Source of the DNA: Beijerinckiaceae bacterium
GTDB lineage: Bacteria > Pseudomonadota > Alphaproteobacteria > Rhizobiales > Beijerinckiaceae
DNA length: 64,000 nucleotides
NCBI GenBank assembly: GCA_027532775.1
Contig: JAPZTO010000003.1
Coordinates: 372,001 to 436,000 of the forward strand
Direction of reading: 5' to 3'
Part shown: positions 25,983 through 35,794 of the stretch, one piece after another
How the letters are laid out: each line of letters starts with the position of its first letter
Numbering within the stretch: position 1 is the first letter of the stretch
Notes under the pieces: model-generated
The model's database searches: none
What the model saw: only the letters and a program-made list of their open reading frames with translations
What the model was told of the DNA's origin: nothing
Made by a program: the position numbers and the translations under genes

Positions 25983-27101
25983 ATGCGCATTGCCCGTGTC
26001 GATCCGTTCATCCTCCATGTCCCGGTCACGGGCGGGTCGATCCGGGATTCCACCCATACCGTGACGCATTGGGGCGTGGTCGGCGTGCGGATTGTGACGG
26101 AGGACGGGCTCGAAGGGTATGGCTATACCGGAACCCATGCCCATCTGCCTTCGGACCGGCTGATCACGTCCTGCATCCGGGATTGCTACGCCGAGCTGCT
26201 CATCGGAGAGGAGGCGGCCGATATCAGCCGGCTCTGGATGAAGCTGGCGCGCTTTCCGGCCCTGCAATGGGTCGGTCGGGCCGGCATCACCCATCTTGCG
26301 CTGGCGGCGGTGGATGTCGCGCTGTGGGATCTGAAGGCGAAGGCTGCCAGCCAGCCGCTCTGGGCCTTGCTGGGTGGCGCGGCGCGGCCGCGTCAGGAAG
26401 CCTACAATACGGATATCGGCTGGCTGTCGCTCAGCCTGCCGGAGATTATCGACGGCGCCCGCCACGCCATCGAGGTGCTGGGTTTCCGGCGCATCAAGGT
26501 CAAGGTCGGCCATGCCGATCCGGTGGTCGATATCCGCCGGCTCGAGGCGGTGCGCGAGGTCATCGGCCCCCATGTGACGATGGCGATTGACGGCAATGGC
26601 AAATGGGACCTGCCGACCTGCAAGCGGTTCTGCGCCATGGCCCGGGACCTCGACCTGCTCTGGTTCGAGGAGCCGATGTGGTATGACGATATCGGCTCGC
26701 ATGCCGAACTGGCCCGGAACACGGCGATTCCGGTGGCCCTGGGCGAACAACTCTACACGGTCGATGCCTTTCGCGCTTTTATCGCCGCCGGCGCCGTGCA
26801 TTGGGTTCAGCCGGACGTCACCCGGCTTGGCGGCATCACGGAATACCTGCAGGTGGCCGATCTTGCCACTGCCTATCGCCTGCCGGTGGCGCCGCATGCC
26901 GGCGAGATGAGCCAGGTCCATGTCCATCTCGCCTACTGGCACTCGGGCACGCCGGTGCTGGAATACATCCCCTGGATCAAGGATGCGTTCGAGGAGCCGG
27001 CCGAGGTGCGGGACGGGCATTTCCTGCTGCCGCAACTGCCGGGCGCCAGTACAACGCCGACGCGTGAAGCCTGGGAGCGGTTTGCGAAGCCGGTTGTGTG
27101 A
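25983..27101 (+). CDS. Mandelate racemase/enolase superfamily sugar-acid dehydratase
   Basis: 372 residues with the enolase-superfamily layout: an N-terminal capping domain and a barrel with a KVKVG lysine motif (near residue 178), metal ligands Asp in AIDGNGKWD, Glu in WFEEPMW and Glu in ALGEQLY, and a C-terminal general-acid/base His in [10 protein letters not shown]. This subgroup abstracts an alpha proton from acid sugars (dehydratase or racemase); the exact substrate cannot be read. ATG 25983 is preceded by GGAG. With the GntR gene it forms a small regulated pair with no transporter or aldolase beside it. Confidence 0.88.
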   Translation: MRIARVDPFILHVPVTGGSIRDSTHTVTHWGVVGVRIVTEDGLEGYGYTGTHAHLPSDRLITSCIRDCYAELLIGEEAADISRLWMKLARFPALQWVGRAGITHLALAAVDVALWDLKAKAASQPLWALLGGAARPRQEAYNTDIGWLSLSLPEIIDGARHAIEVLGFRRIKVKVGHADPVVDIRRLEAVREVIGPHVTMAIDGNGKWDLPTCKRFCAMARDLDLLWFEEPMWYDDIGSHAELARNTAIPVALGEQLYTVDAFRAFIAAGAVHWVQPDVTRLGGITEYLQVADLATAYRLPVAPHAGEMSQVHVHLAYWHSGTPVLEYIPWIKDAFEEPAEVRDGHFLLPQLPGASTTPTREAWERFAKPVV

Positions 27102-27468
27102 GGGCCCCTCACCCGGCGCTTCGCCTGTTTGCTTTCTGCCCCTCACCCGGCGCTTCGCGCCACCCTCTCCCCGGTGGGGAGAGGGGTTCTCCGGTCCATC
27201 GCCTTCATGCCTGTTTTCCACAAGCGGGTCGAGGGAGCGTTCCATCCTCCGCACAGCAGTTGCCGTAATGGCCGGGCTTGGCCCGGCCATCCACGACTTG
27301 TCTTTTTTATGGGGAAGTCACGGATGCCCGCCCCAAGGGCGGGCATGACGGACTGCCTCCTGCCTCTCCCCCTCGGGGAGAGGCCGTCCTTTTCCCATCG
27401 CCTTCGCTTTTGGCGCCCTGCGGCGGCGGGGGAGGGGGCTGGCCAAAGGCACATGAGGGGCAGAACGC
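27102..27468. repeat. Convergent-junction palindromic repeat block, copy C
   Basis: This gap between the enolase-family gene and groEL contains CCCCTCACCCGGCGCTTCGC twice (27106-27125, 27140-27159), CTCTCCCC/GGGGAGAG stems (about 27164-27185 and 27363-27384), and CCATCGCCTTC twice (near 27196 and 27397). A GCCGGGCTTGGCCCGGCC palindrome is near 27272. It matches blocks A and B and ends at the groEL terminator. No gene is supported. Confidence 0.7.
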
Positions 27469-27497
27469 AAAAAAGGCCCGGTTTCCCGGGCCTTTCG
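27469..27497 (-). terminator. groESL terminator
   Basis: Arms AAAGGCCCGG (27472-27481) and CCGGGCCTTT (27486-27495) with a 4-nt loop; the minus strand continues TTTTTTGCG. It lies 29 bp after the groEL stop. Confidence 0.9.
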
Positions 27498-27523
27498 ATT
27501 TCTGGTGAAGAAGGGCGGATGGA

Positions 27524-29167
<1,644 letters not shown>

Positions 29168-29207
29168 TTACTCCTGATCGTCGATTCTGGGGAACGGGCG
29201 AGGTCGC

Positions 29208-29525
29208 TCAGGCGGCCTTCTTGGACGAGGCAAGACCCTCGATCACGCCCATGATGTCGGATTCCTTCATGATCAGGAGATCCTGGCCATCGATCTTGAC
29301 TTCCGTGCCGGACCACTTGCCGAACAGGATGCGGTCACCGACCTTCACGTCGAGCGGGATGAGCTTGCCATCTTCGCCGCGGGCACCGGCGCCCACCGCG
29401 ACCACTTCACCTTCCTGGGGCTTTTCCTTGGCGGTGTCCGGAATGATGATCCCGCCCTTCGTCTTTTCTTCGCTGTCGATGCGCTTCACGACGACACGGT
29501 CATGCAGGGGACGAAACTTCGTCAT
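29208..29525 (-). CDS. groS: 10 kDa co-chaperonin GroES
   Basis: 105 residues, the heptameric lid of the GroEL chamber. The start [15 protein letters not shown], the mobile loop [21 protein letters not shown] and the closing [21 protein letters not shown] are standard. It is the first gene of the groESL operon. Its leader contains the CIRCE element about 100 bp upstream of the start, so HrcA repression is expected; rpoH, also in this window, may add heat-shock activation. Confidence 0.99.
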   Translation of the reverse strand: MTKFRPLHDRVVVKRIDSEEKTKGGIIIPDTAKEKPQEGEVVAVGAGARGEDGKLIPLDVKVGDRILFGKWSGTEVKIDGQDLLIMKESDIMGVIEGLASSKKAA

Positions 29526-29624
29526 GGTGTCCTCTCAGGGTTTCACTTTCGGAGGGCCGTCCCGGCGGGCACTGGCTGGCGGAACGGATCCGCCCGGCCG
29601 GCTGCCGGGGAGCAGCCTGGATCT

Positions 29625-29651
29625 TTAGCACTCACTCTATTTGAGTGCTAA
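29625..29651 (-). promoter_or_regulatory. CIRCE element (HrcA operator) of groESL
   Basis: Perfect inverted repeat TTAGCACTC (29625-29633), 9-nt spacer, GAGTGCTAA (29643-29651), the classical CIRCE sequence. It lies immediately downstream of the -10 box, so bound HrcA would block transcription initiation. Confidence 0.98.
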
Positions 29652-29654
29652 CGC

Positions 29655-29683
29655 GATATGGGATCGGGAAATCGTGGAGTCAA
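29655..29683 (-). promoter_or_regulatory. Sigma-70 promoter of groESL
   Basis: On the minus strand TTGACT (29683-29678), a 17-nt spacer and CATATC (29660-29655) lie directly before CIRCE. The -35 box is only 10 bp from the stop of the upstream EamA gene. Confidence 0.8.
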
Positions 29684-29692
29684 GAGCCGATA

Positions 29693-30580
29693 TCACGGGC
29701 CCGGATCGATGGGCGGCAGGCCGGCGGGTTTTTGTTCGCGCATGGCTAACGCGGTACCGGCGACGATCAGCAGCGTGCCGGCAAGGGTGGCAAGGCCGGG
29801 GATTTCGCCAAAGACGAGGAAACCGAGAACGGCGGCATAGATCAGGGCGGAATATTCCGCCACCGCAAGTTTCGAGGCCTCGGCGCGCTTGAAGGCCATG
29901 CCCATCAGCAGATGCCCGGCCACGCCCATGACCGCGATACAGGCATAGATCGCGAGGTCCCATCCGGGCGGCGGGACCCAGAAGGCTGTGGCGGGTGCCG
30001 CCATCAGTACCGCCGGAACGATATGCTGGAAGGCGACGATGGTGATGAGTGCATCCTGCTGCGCGCGCTGGCGCAGCAAGGTGAGCGAGAGCGCATAGGT
30101 GACGGCGGAACCGATGGCTGCGAGCACGCCGGGAAGGGGCAGGGTCCGGCCGCCGACACCCTGGCCGAGCACCATGACGATCATGCCGCCGAAGCCGATG
30201 GCGAGCCCGACCAGCAGGCGCGGCACCAGTTTTTCCTTCAGCAGCAGGATGCCGAAAGCCGTCAGGAAGAGCGGCGAGAGGAAGGAGAAGGCGATGGTCT
30301 CGGCCAGCGGCAGCGTCTGCAGGGCGTAGAAGAAGCTCGTCGCCGTGACGAGGCCGATCACCCCGCGCAGGAGATTGGCCTTCACCGCCTCGCGGCTGGG
30401 CCTGCCGGGCTGCATCCAGAGCCAGAGGCTGCCGGCAACGACAAGGCCGAAGGCAAAGCGCAGGAAGACGAGCTGCACCGTCGGGTAACGCGCGCCGACG
30501 ATCTTGATCAGCACATCCATGGCACTCAGCACGCCGATGGCGAGGATGGCCAGAGCCATAGGCGGCAGGCGGGCGATCAT
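29693..30580 (-). CDS. EamA/DMT-family transporter
   Basis: 295 residues with ten predicted transmembrane helices in two EamA repeats (about 8-135 and 148-280). An inner-membrane metabolite exporter or permease of unknown substrate. Typical sequence features are LRGVIGLVTATSFFYALQTLPLAETIAFSFLSPLF in the first repeat and FKRAEASKLAVAEYSALIYAAVLGFLVFGE in the second. Its ATG overlaps the TauE stop (ATGA), so the two are cotranscribed and translationally coupled. The groESL promoter follows directly. Confidence 0.9.
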   Translation of the reverse strand: MIARLPPMALAILAIGVLSAMDVLIKIVGARYPTVQLVFLRFAFGLVVAGSLWLWMQPGRPSREAVKANLLRGVIGLVTATSFFYALQTLPLAETIAFSFLSPLFLTAFGILLLKEKLVPRLLVGLAIGFGGMIVMVLGQGVGGRTLPLPGVLAAIGSAVTYALSLTLLRQRAQQDALITIVAFQHIVPAVLMAAPATAFWVPPPGWDLAIYACIAVMGVAGHLLMGMAFKRAEASKLAVAEYSALIYAAVLGFLVFGEIPGLATLAGTLLIVAGTALAMREQKPAGLPPIDPGP

Positions 30581-31350
30581 GGCCAGAGCGCCTTCACCGA
30601 GACGAAGATCAGCCGCGCGCCGCCGAGAACCAGCAGGATATTGGTGACCAGCAGGATCGCCTCGCGGGAGAGGCGCTCATGCAGCCGGATGCCGAGCATC
30701 ACCGCCAGCGGAATGACCGGCGCCAGCAGCAGGGCGGCTGCGGCCGTTTCCGGCCGGGCTGCCATCAGCAGGCCGTAGGGCCCGAGCTTGACGAGGTTGC
30801 CGAGCGTGAAGATCGCCGTGTTGGTACCGACGAAGAGGCGCTTGTCGAGGCCGCGCCGGACGAGATAGATCGCGATCGGCGGCCCGCCCGCATGGGCGAT
30901 GAAGGTGGTGAAGCCGGAGGTCGCGCCCGCCAGAAGGCCGAGGCCGAGATGCGGCGGCTTGCCCTCGGCCCTCTGCCCGGCCTGCCGCTTCCAGAACCAC
31001 TGTGCAGCGAAAACCAGGCTGATCACCCCGATCAGCAGGCCGACAAGGCGCGGATCCACTGTCTCGAACAGCCACCAGCCGAGACCCAGCCCGACGATCA
31101 GCCCGGGAACGAGGAGGCGGAGATCGGGCTTCGACCAGCTTGCAGGTCCGAAGGTGCGGAGTGTGAACATGTCCATCAGCACGACCAGCGGCGCGACGAT
31201 GATCGCCGCACCGATCGGATCGATGAAGAAGGACAGCATGGGCACGCCGAGCGACGCCGCGCCGCCCCCGAAGGCGCCCTTGGAGAAGGCGATCATGGCG
31301 ATGGTGCCGAGCCCGACGATCCAGAAGACCGGATCGGGCGCGAAGCGCAT
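30577..31350 (-). CDS. TauE/SafE family sulfite/organosulfonate exporter-like protein
   Basis: About 257 residues, eight hydrophobic helices with the family's repeated Gly-rich motifs (FSKGAFGGGAASLGVPML near the start and GATSGFTTFIAHAGGPPIAIYL in the middle). These transporters are linked to export of sulfite or sulfur compounds across the inner membrane, though the substrate here is unknown. I prefer the ATG at 31350, which has GGAAGG before it, over an upstream GTG at 31383 without a site. It overlaps the EamA gene by 4 bp. Confidence 0.88.
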   Translation of the reverse strand: MRFAPDPVFWIVGLGTIAMIAFSKGAFGGGAASLGVPMLSFFIDPIGAAIIVAPLVVLMDMFTLRTFGPASWSKPDLRLLVPGLIVGLGLGWWLFETVDPRLVGLLIGVISLVFAAQWFWKRQAGQRAEGKPPHLGLGLLAGATSGFTTFIAHAGGPPIAIYLVRRGLDKRLFVGTNTAIFTLGNLVKLGPYGLLMAARPETAAAALLLAPVIPLAVMLGIRLHERLSREAILLVTNILLVLGGARLIFVSVKALWP

Positions 31351-31509
31351 CACGCCTTCCTGAAGAAGCGCGGAAAAGGTCACGGGGGAGCCAGTGCGAA
31401 AGCGAGCGTTGCCGCCTTTCTAGGCGCTCGCCCGGGGGCATGCAACCGGAGCGGTGGACGGGGCCCGCGCCGGGCTTGCCATTTGTGGCCCAAAGGGGAG
31501 ATTGGCGGC

Positions 31510-32931
31510 ATGGGAATGTCTGCAGCCTTCGTCCTTTCCGCGCTTGTGCAGTTCCTGCTCGGGCTGGTGGTCGCGTGGCTGCTCGGACCGGCGGAATTCG
31601 GCGCCTATGCGCTGGCCGTGGCGGCGGGCATCCTGCTGCAGACCCTGTGCTTCGAATGGCTGCGCCTCGCGGCAACGCGGTTCTTCCATGCCGGGGCGGC
31701 CGGGCTGCGGCGCCGGCTCGTTGTCGCCTTCCTTGCCTCGGTGGTGGGGGCACTGCTCGTGGCCGCCTTGGCCTGGCCGCTGCTGCCCGGCGGGCGGCCT
31801 GCCCTCGTGGCCCTCGGTGTCGGGCTGGCGCTCGGGGCCGGCTTCCTTGACCTCGTCGCCGCCATGCTGCGCGCAAGGTTCCGCGAGGCGGATTACGCGC
31901 GCGTCCTGCTGGTGCGCAATGCGCTCGGCATCACCCTCGTGCCGCTGGCTGCCAGCCTCGGGGGAACGGCCGAGGCGGCGGCTTCGGCCCTCTTCGCGAG
32001 CCTCGTGGTCGCTTCTGTCGCGGCCTGGCGCCTGGAGGCGACTCCTACCCAACCGGAAGAGGCAGCCGAGCCGGCGCCCCCGCTGCCATCGCTTTTCGCC
32101 ATGGCCGGCTATTCCGGGCCGGTCGTGGTGACGAACCTCTTCTATCTCGCCCTGTTCTTCGGCGTGCGGAGCTGGGCGGCCCTGACCGGCGGCCTCGCTT
32201 TGGCGGGGCAGGTCAGCCTCGCGCTCGATTTCGTGCTGAAACTCTTCACGACCTTCGGCTCCGCGCTCGACCTGTGGCTGTTCCAGCGGGCCGTGCAGGC
32301 GACGCGCGCGAGCGGCCCTGAAGCGGGGCAGGCACAGCTTCATCGCAATCAGGAAATGGTCCTGTCGATCCTGCTCGCCATGGCGCTCGGCCTGCTCCTG
32401 GTGATCGACGCGCTGGAGGTCCTGCTGGTGCGGCCGGATTTCCGGGGCCTGTTCGGGCATGCGGTGATGCTGATGACGCCGGGCATCTTCCTCTATGCGC
32501 TCATCCAGTATGCAGTGCACCCTTACGCGCAACTGGCAGCGCGAACCGGAACCCTGCCGGTCACGGCTTTGGCCGTGGTGGTGCTTGCGGCCATGGGAGG
32601 CGGAGTGCTGGCCTTATGGCCGGCGGGCATGGGCGGGGCAGGCATGGCCGGGATCGGGCTGGTTCTTGCTGGCTCGATGGCGGCGGGGCTGCTGTTCCTC
32701 GCCGCCAGAAGTCCCGGCTATCAGGCGCCTTCCCCGCGCTTTCTCGGCAAATTGACCCTGGCAATTCTCGCCATGGTGCTGCCAGTCGCGCTGTTGCGGC
32801 AATGGAGCGGCGGCCTGCCCGGGGCTATCGCAGCGATGGCGCTCGGGGCGGCCGGCTTCGGGCTGGCCGCCTGGCTTGTCGATCTTGCCGGGTTGCGGCA
32901 GATCCGCCTGCCGCGCCGCGCTGTCAGTTGA
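31510..32931 (+). CDS. Polysaccharide flippase-like membrane protein (MATE/Wzx superfamily)
   Basis: 473 residues, about twelve to fourteen hydrophobic segments with few polar loops, as in oligosaccharide or lipid-linked sugar flippases (Wzx type). The N-terminal VLSALVQFLLGLVVAWLLGPAEFGAYALA with the GPAEFG turn is a good family sign. It would move a lipid-linked glycan across the inner membrane. No glycosyltransferase genes are adjacent, so the glycan is unknown. GGGGAG precedes the ATG at 31510. Its 3' end overlaps the convergent cheZ gene by 8 bp. Confidence 0.8.
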   Translation: MGMSAAFVLSALVQFLLGLVVAWLLGPAEFGAYALAVAAGILLQTLCFEWLRLAATRFFHAGAAGLRRRLVVAFLASVVGALLVAALAWPLLPGGRPALVALGVGLALGAGFLDLVAAMLRARFREADYARVLLVRNALGITLVPLAASLGGTAEAAASALFASLVVASVAAWRLEATPTQPEEAAEPAPPLPSLFAMAGYSGPVVVTNLFYLALFFGVRSWAALTGGLALAGQVSLALDFVLKLFTTFGSALDLWLFQRAVQATRASGPEAGQAQLHRNQEMVLSILLAMALGLLLVIDALEVLLVRPDFRGLFGHAVMLMTPGIFLYALIQYAVHPYAQLAARTGTLPVTALAVVVLAAMGGGVLALWPAGMGGAGMAGIGLVLAGSMAAGLLFLAARSPGYQAPSPRFLGKLTLAILAMVLPVALLRQWSGGLPGAIAAMALGAAGFGLAAWLVDLAGLRQIRLPRRAVS

Positions 32932-33721
32932 AGAGGGCGTCGATCGCGCTCTGGTCGACATGGTCCTCTGAGTTGACCGGAACCGGGCCGGTAAGGAGAG
33001 CCGCGCTGCCTTCGGTCGCGCGTTCCTCCTCCTTGACCTGGATTTCCGCCTCGATCAGGTCATGCAGGGCCTGCAGCCCACCCCAGGCATCGATCATCCG
33101 GTGGATCCGGCTCTCGATGAAGTTCAGCGTGTCGACAACGCGGCTGACGCGCTGTCCGCTCAGGTCCTGGAAGTTGCAGGCCATGTAGATCGTGGTGATG
33201 CGGTCCGCGATATCGGCCGCCAGCGCCTTGGCATTGTCCAGAGTGGTCTCGCTCTGGATGGCGCCGGCAATGGTCTCGATGTTTTCGGCCGCAGCCAGGA
33301 TGTCATTCGTGGCCTGCTCGGTCTGGCTGACGACGGTGGTCAGTTCCAGAGCCGCAATATCGACGCCGCCGATATTGCTGCCGACCTTGATCGCGGCGAG
33401 TTCCTTCTTCGTGCCGCGGATCGCCTCGTCGATCTCGCCGATATCGGCGCGGAGATTGGTGACGCTCTTCAGCTCGGTCCGGTAATTGTCGCTCAGGTTC
33501 TCGATAATGCCGCGCAACGGCGCGACGAGGGAGCGAAGTGCCCGCAACTCCTCGAGAATGGGCCCCGAAATGGCTTCGGCCTGCTGTCCGGCGGCAATCG
33601 CCATCGGTTCGGCCGGAGCGAGATCGATCGCCTCCGGCATCACGAAGGAAGGCGCGGGGATCTTGATGGCCGGCCGGGGGGTGCCGCCCTCGATACGGAA
33701 ACGCCGTGCACTATCGCTCAT
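32924..33721 (-). CDS. cheZ: Chemotaxis phosphatase CheZ-like protein
   Basis: 265 residues. A proline-rich N-terminus is followed by a long helical region (about 50-220) with FQDLSGQRVSRVVDTLNFIE, matching the CheZ active helix around its catalytic Gln, and a C-terminal DQSAIDALFN tail that resembles the CheY-binding peptide. It probably dephosphorylates CheY-P to set flagellar switching. A CtrA-like box lies about 50 bp upstream. No other che gene is near; fliG is 18 kb away. The 3' end overlaps the flippase gene. Confidence 0.85.
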   Translation of the reverse strand: MSDSARRFRIEGGTPRPAIKIPAPSFVMPEAIDLAPAEPMAIAAGQQAEAISGPILEELRALRSLVAPLRGIIENLSDNYRTELKSVTNLRADIGEIDEAIRGTKKELAAIKVGSNIGGVDIAALELTTVVSQTEQATNDILAAAENIETIAGAIQSETTLDNAKALAADIADRITTIYMACNFQDLSGQRVSRVVDTLNFIESRIHRMIDAWGGLQALHDLIEAEIQVKEEERATEGSAALLTGPVPVNSEDHVDQSAIDALFN

Positions 33722-34020
33722 AGGGGTTTGCCTTCTGCATCACTCAGGCTGATCTTTTCCCTCACAAGTTAAACTTAGGTTCATGCGTTCGTCATTCTGT
33801 TGAAATAATTCATTAATCATAAATATGGCGTGAAATGACATGGTTTTCTGAAAATAAAAAATTAACCCTAAAGACGATGGTTTACAAAAAATTCCATGTT
33901 TACTTTCTGTTATCCAACAAAATTAGCCAAACAGTCGGGTCCTTGCGCGAAACCTTGGTGAAGACCGCATGTTCTGTCGGTCAGGAGAGCCAGAAAGGGT
34001 CTCCCTGGTTGCGAGGATGA
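33722..34020. other. AT-rich intergenic region with CtrA-like box
   Basis: The divergent region between cheZ and the L,D-transpeptidase is strikingly AT-rich (about 33760-33920) for this genome. TTAA-N7-TTCA (33769-33783) differs by one base from a CtrA box and lies 48 bp before cheZ. A TTAACCC half site is near 33862. A 61-codon open frame (33835-34020) has no ribosome site and an unlikely composition. The region probably holds promoters only. Confidence 0.5.
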
Positions 34021-34851
34021 ATGATGAAACACCCCAGATTCCGCAATGCCGCTCCCCTCCGGGCCCGGGCCGCCGGTGCCTCCAAGGCCCTGACCCTTGT
34101 TTCCCTGCTGCCGCTTGCCCTGGCCGCTTCGTTGCCGGCCCAGGCGGATCCCTATCGTGGCGGCAGCAACCTTGGTGGCGGCTTCATCGAGTTCATGATG
34201 ACCGGCGCCTCGCCGGGCCCGCGTCATGGCGGCGCGATCTACAATGTGCCGCCCCAGCCGGGCTATACGCGGCCGGTTCCGGCCCGCCCCGCCCAGCAGC
34301 ATGCGCTGGCGAGCCCCTATCTCGAGGACGAACCGCTGCTCCAGCCGGGGCTCGCCCCGCGCGGTCCGCGCCGTGACCGGGCCCCGGCGCCGATCGAGCC
34401 CGGCTTCGACCCGCGCTACGAAAGGCAGGACGTGTCCTATCCGGGCAACCATGCGCCCGGCACGATCGTGATCGATACGCCGAACAAGTTCCTCTATCTC
34501 GTGACGGGCAATGGCCGCGCCCTGCGCTACGGCATCGGCGTCGGCCGGCCGGGCTTCGAATGGGCCGGCATGAAGACCGTTTCGATGAAGCGCGAATGGC
34601 CGGACTGGCGGCCGCCGGCGCAGATGCTGAAGCGCCGCCCGGACCTGCCCCGCCACATGGCGGGCGGGCCGGAAAACCCGCTCGGCGCGCGGGCGCTCTA
34701 TCTCGGCTCGTCGCTCTACCGCATCCACGGCACCAACGAGCCGGAGACAATCGGGCGGGCGGTGTCCTCCGGCTGCATCCGCATGCGGAACGAGGATGTG
34801 ATCGACCTTTACGGCCGTGTCCGCGTGGGGACCAGGGTCGTCGTGATCTGA
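34021..34851 (+). CDS. L,D-transpeptidase (YkuD domain)
   Basis: 276 residues: a signal peptide (cleavage near AQA, residue 42), a Pro/Arg-rich linker (about 60-135), then a YkuD domain (about 145-276) starting GTIVIDTPNKFLYLV. The active-site stretch is complete: His236 in YRIHGTNEPETIG and Cys252 in SSGCIRMRNEDVIDLY. It makes 3-3 peptidoglycan cross-links or anchors proteins in the periplasm. GAGG lies just before the tandem ATGATG start; the second ATG (34024) is also possible. A bidirectional terminator follows. Confidence 0.93.
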   Translation: MMKHPRFRNAAPLRARAAGASKALTLVSLLPLALAASLPAQADPYRGGSNLGGGFIEFMMTGASPGPRHGGAIYNVPPQPGYTRPVPARPAQQHALASPYLEDEPLLQPGLAPRGPRRDRAPAPIEPGFDPRYERQDVSYPGNHAPGTIVIDTPNKFLYLVTGNGRALRYGIGVGRPGFEWAGMKTVSMKREWPDWRPPAQMLKRRPDLPRHMAGGPENPLGARALYLGSSLYRIHGTNEPETIGRAVSSGCIRMRNEDVIDLYGRVRVGTRVVVI

Positions 34852-34881
34852 CGCCGCCGGTGTCTTCAGCTTGCCTCCAGC

Positions 34882-34914
34882 AAAAAGGGCCCCGTTTCCG
34901 GGGCCCTTCGTGTT
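34882..34914. terminator. Bidirectional terminator
   Basis: Arms AAGGGCCCCG (34885-34894) and CGGGGCCCTT (34899-34908) with a 4-nt loop; A-rich on the left, so T-rich for the minus strand, and CGTGTTT on the right. It serves the convergent L,D-transpeptidase and DUF2076 genes. Confidence 0.85.
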
Positions 34915-34936
34915 TCAAGGCCCGGCGATCCCGGGG

Positions 34937-35656
34937 TCAGACGTCGTAGCTGTCGCCACCGCCGTCGTCGAAACCGCCGTCATCATAGCCGGCATCGTCA
35001 TAGCCGGGCTCCTGCGGGGCCGATTCCGAACCCTGCTGCGCAGACTGGCTGTTCGGCTGGTTCTGGCCGCCAAGCAGGTTCTGGGCCGGGTTGCTGGCCG
35101 CCTGGGCTCCGCCGCCACCAAAGGCACTCGACAGGATGTTGCCGAGCATCATGCCGCCGGCCACGCCGGCTGCCGCCGCGGCTGCCGTGCCGAGGAAGCC
35201 CATGCCCTGGCGCTGCGGCTGGGCACCGGCCTGCTGGCCCCACGGGCCAGCCGCCGGAGCGGGCTGATTCTGCTGGCCGCCCCACGGGCCGGGGGCAGCC
35301 GCCATTTCGCGGTTGCGCTGGCCATAGGCCGGTTCGGCACCGGCGGGCTGGCGCTGGGGCTGGGCCCCGCCGCCGAACAGGCCGGACAGGAACCCGCCGG
35401 ACTGGGCGGGCGCTGCGGCCGGTGCCTGCTGCTGGAGGCGCGTATTTTCGGCCTGAAGCTGCTCGATCTGCTGCTGCTGGTTGAGAAGCGCCTGCTCCTG
35501 CACATAGATGGACTGCGCCATCGCGTAGGGTGCGTAGGGCTGCTGGCGGAGAAGGTCGGCGATATAGCGTTCCACTTCGGGATCGCGCGGCTGGTTCGCA
35601 ACATTGCGAAGGCGCTCGAAAATCCCGTCGATCACGGCACGCTCTTGCGGATTCAT
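34937..35656 (-). CDS. DUF2076 domain protein
   Basis: 239 residues. The N-terminus (MNPQERAVIDGIFERLRNVANQPRDPEVERYIADLLRQQPYAPYAMAQSIYVQEQAL) is the start of DUF2076, followed by a Gln-rich coiled coil (about 60-85), a Gly/Gln/Pro low-complexity stretch, an Ala/Gly hydrophobic segment (AAAAAAGVAGGMMLGNIL) and an acidic Asp/Gly tail. The function is unknown; it may be membrane- or envelope-associated. GGGAG before ATG 35656 sets the start. An inverted TTGTC/GACAA (35677-35693) lies upstream. Confidence 0.88.
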   Translation of the reverse strand: MNPQERAVIDGIFERLRNVANQPRDPEVERYIADLLRQQPYAPYAMAQSIYVQEQALLNQQQQIEQLQAENTRLQQQAPAAAPAQSGGFLSGLFGGGAQPQRQPAGAEPAYGQRNREMAAAPGPWGGQQNQPAPAAGPWGQQAGAQPQRQGMGFLGTAAAAAAGVAGGMMLGNILSSAFGGGGAQAASNPAQNLLGGQNQPNSQSAQQGSESAPQEPGYDDAGYDDGGFDDGGGDSYDV

Positions 35657-35794
35657 CAGAATGCTCCCTGGCTCGGTTGTCTCTCCCTGACAACGCGACC
35701 CAGAAGATAGAGACGCATTTTGACAAATTTCAGGGGGTAGCCGGATTTTTTCGTGTCCTGGCTTGCCGGGCCATGCGCCAGCGCACAATCCGGG

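Noticed and set aside
33835..34020. 61-codon AT-rich open frame before the L,D-transpeptidase
   Set aside because: No ribosome site, no family, and it lies in an AT-rich promoter region.
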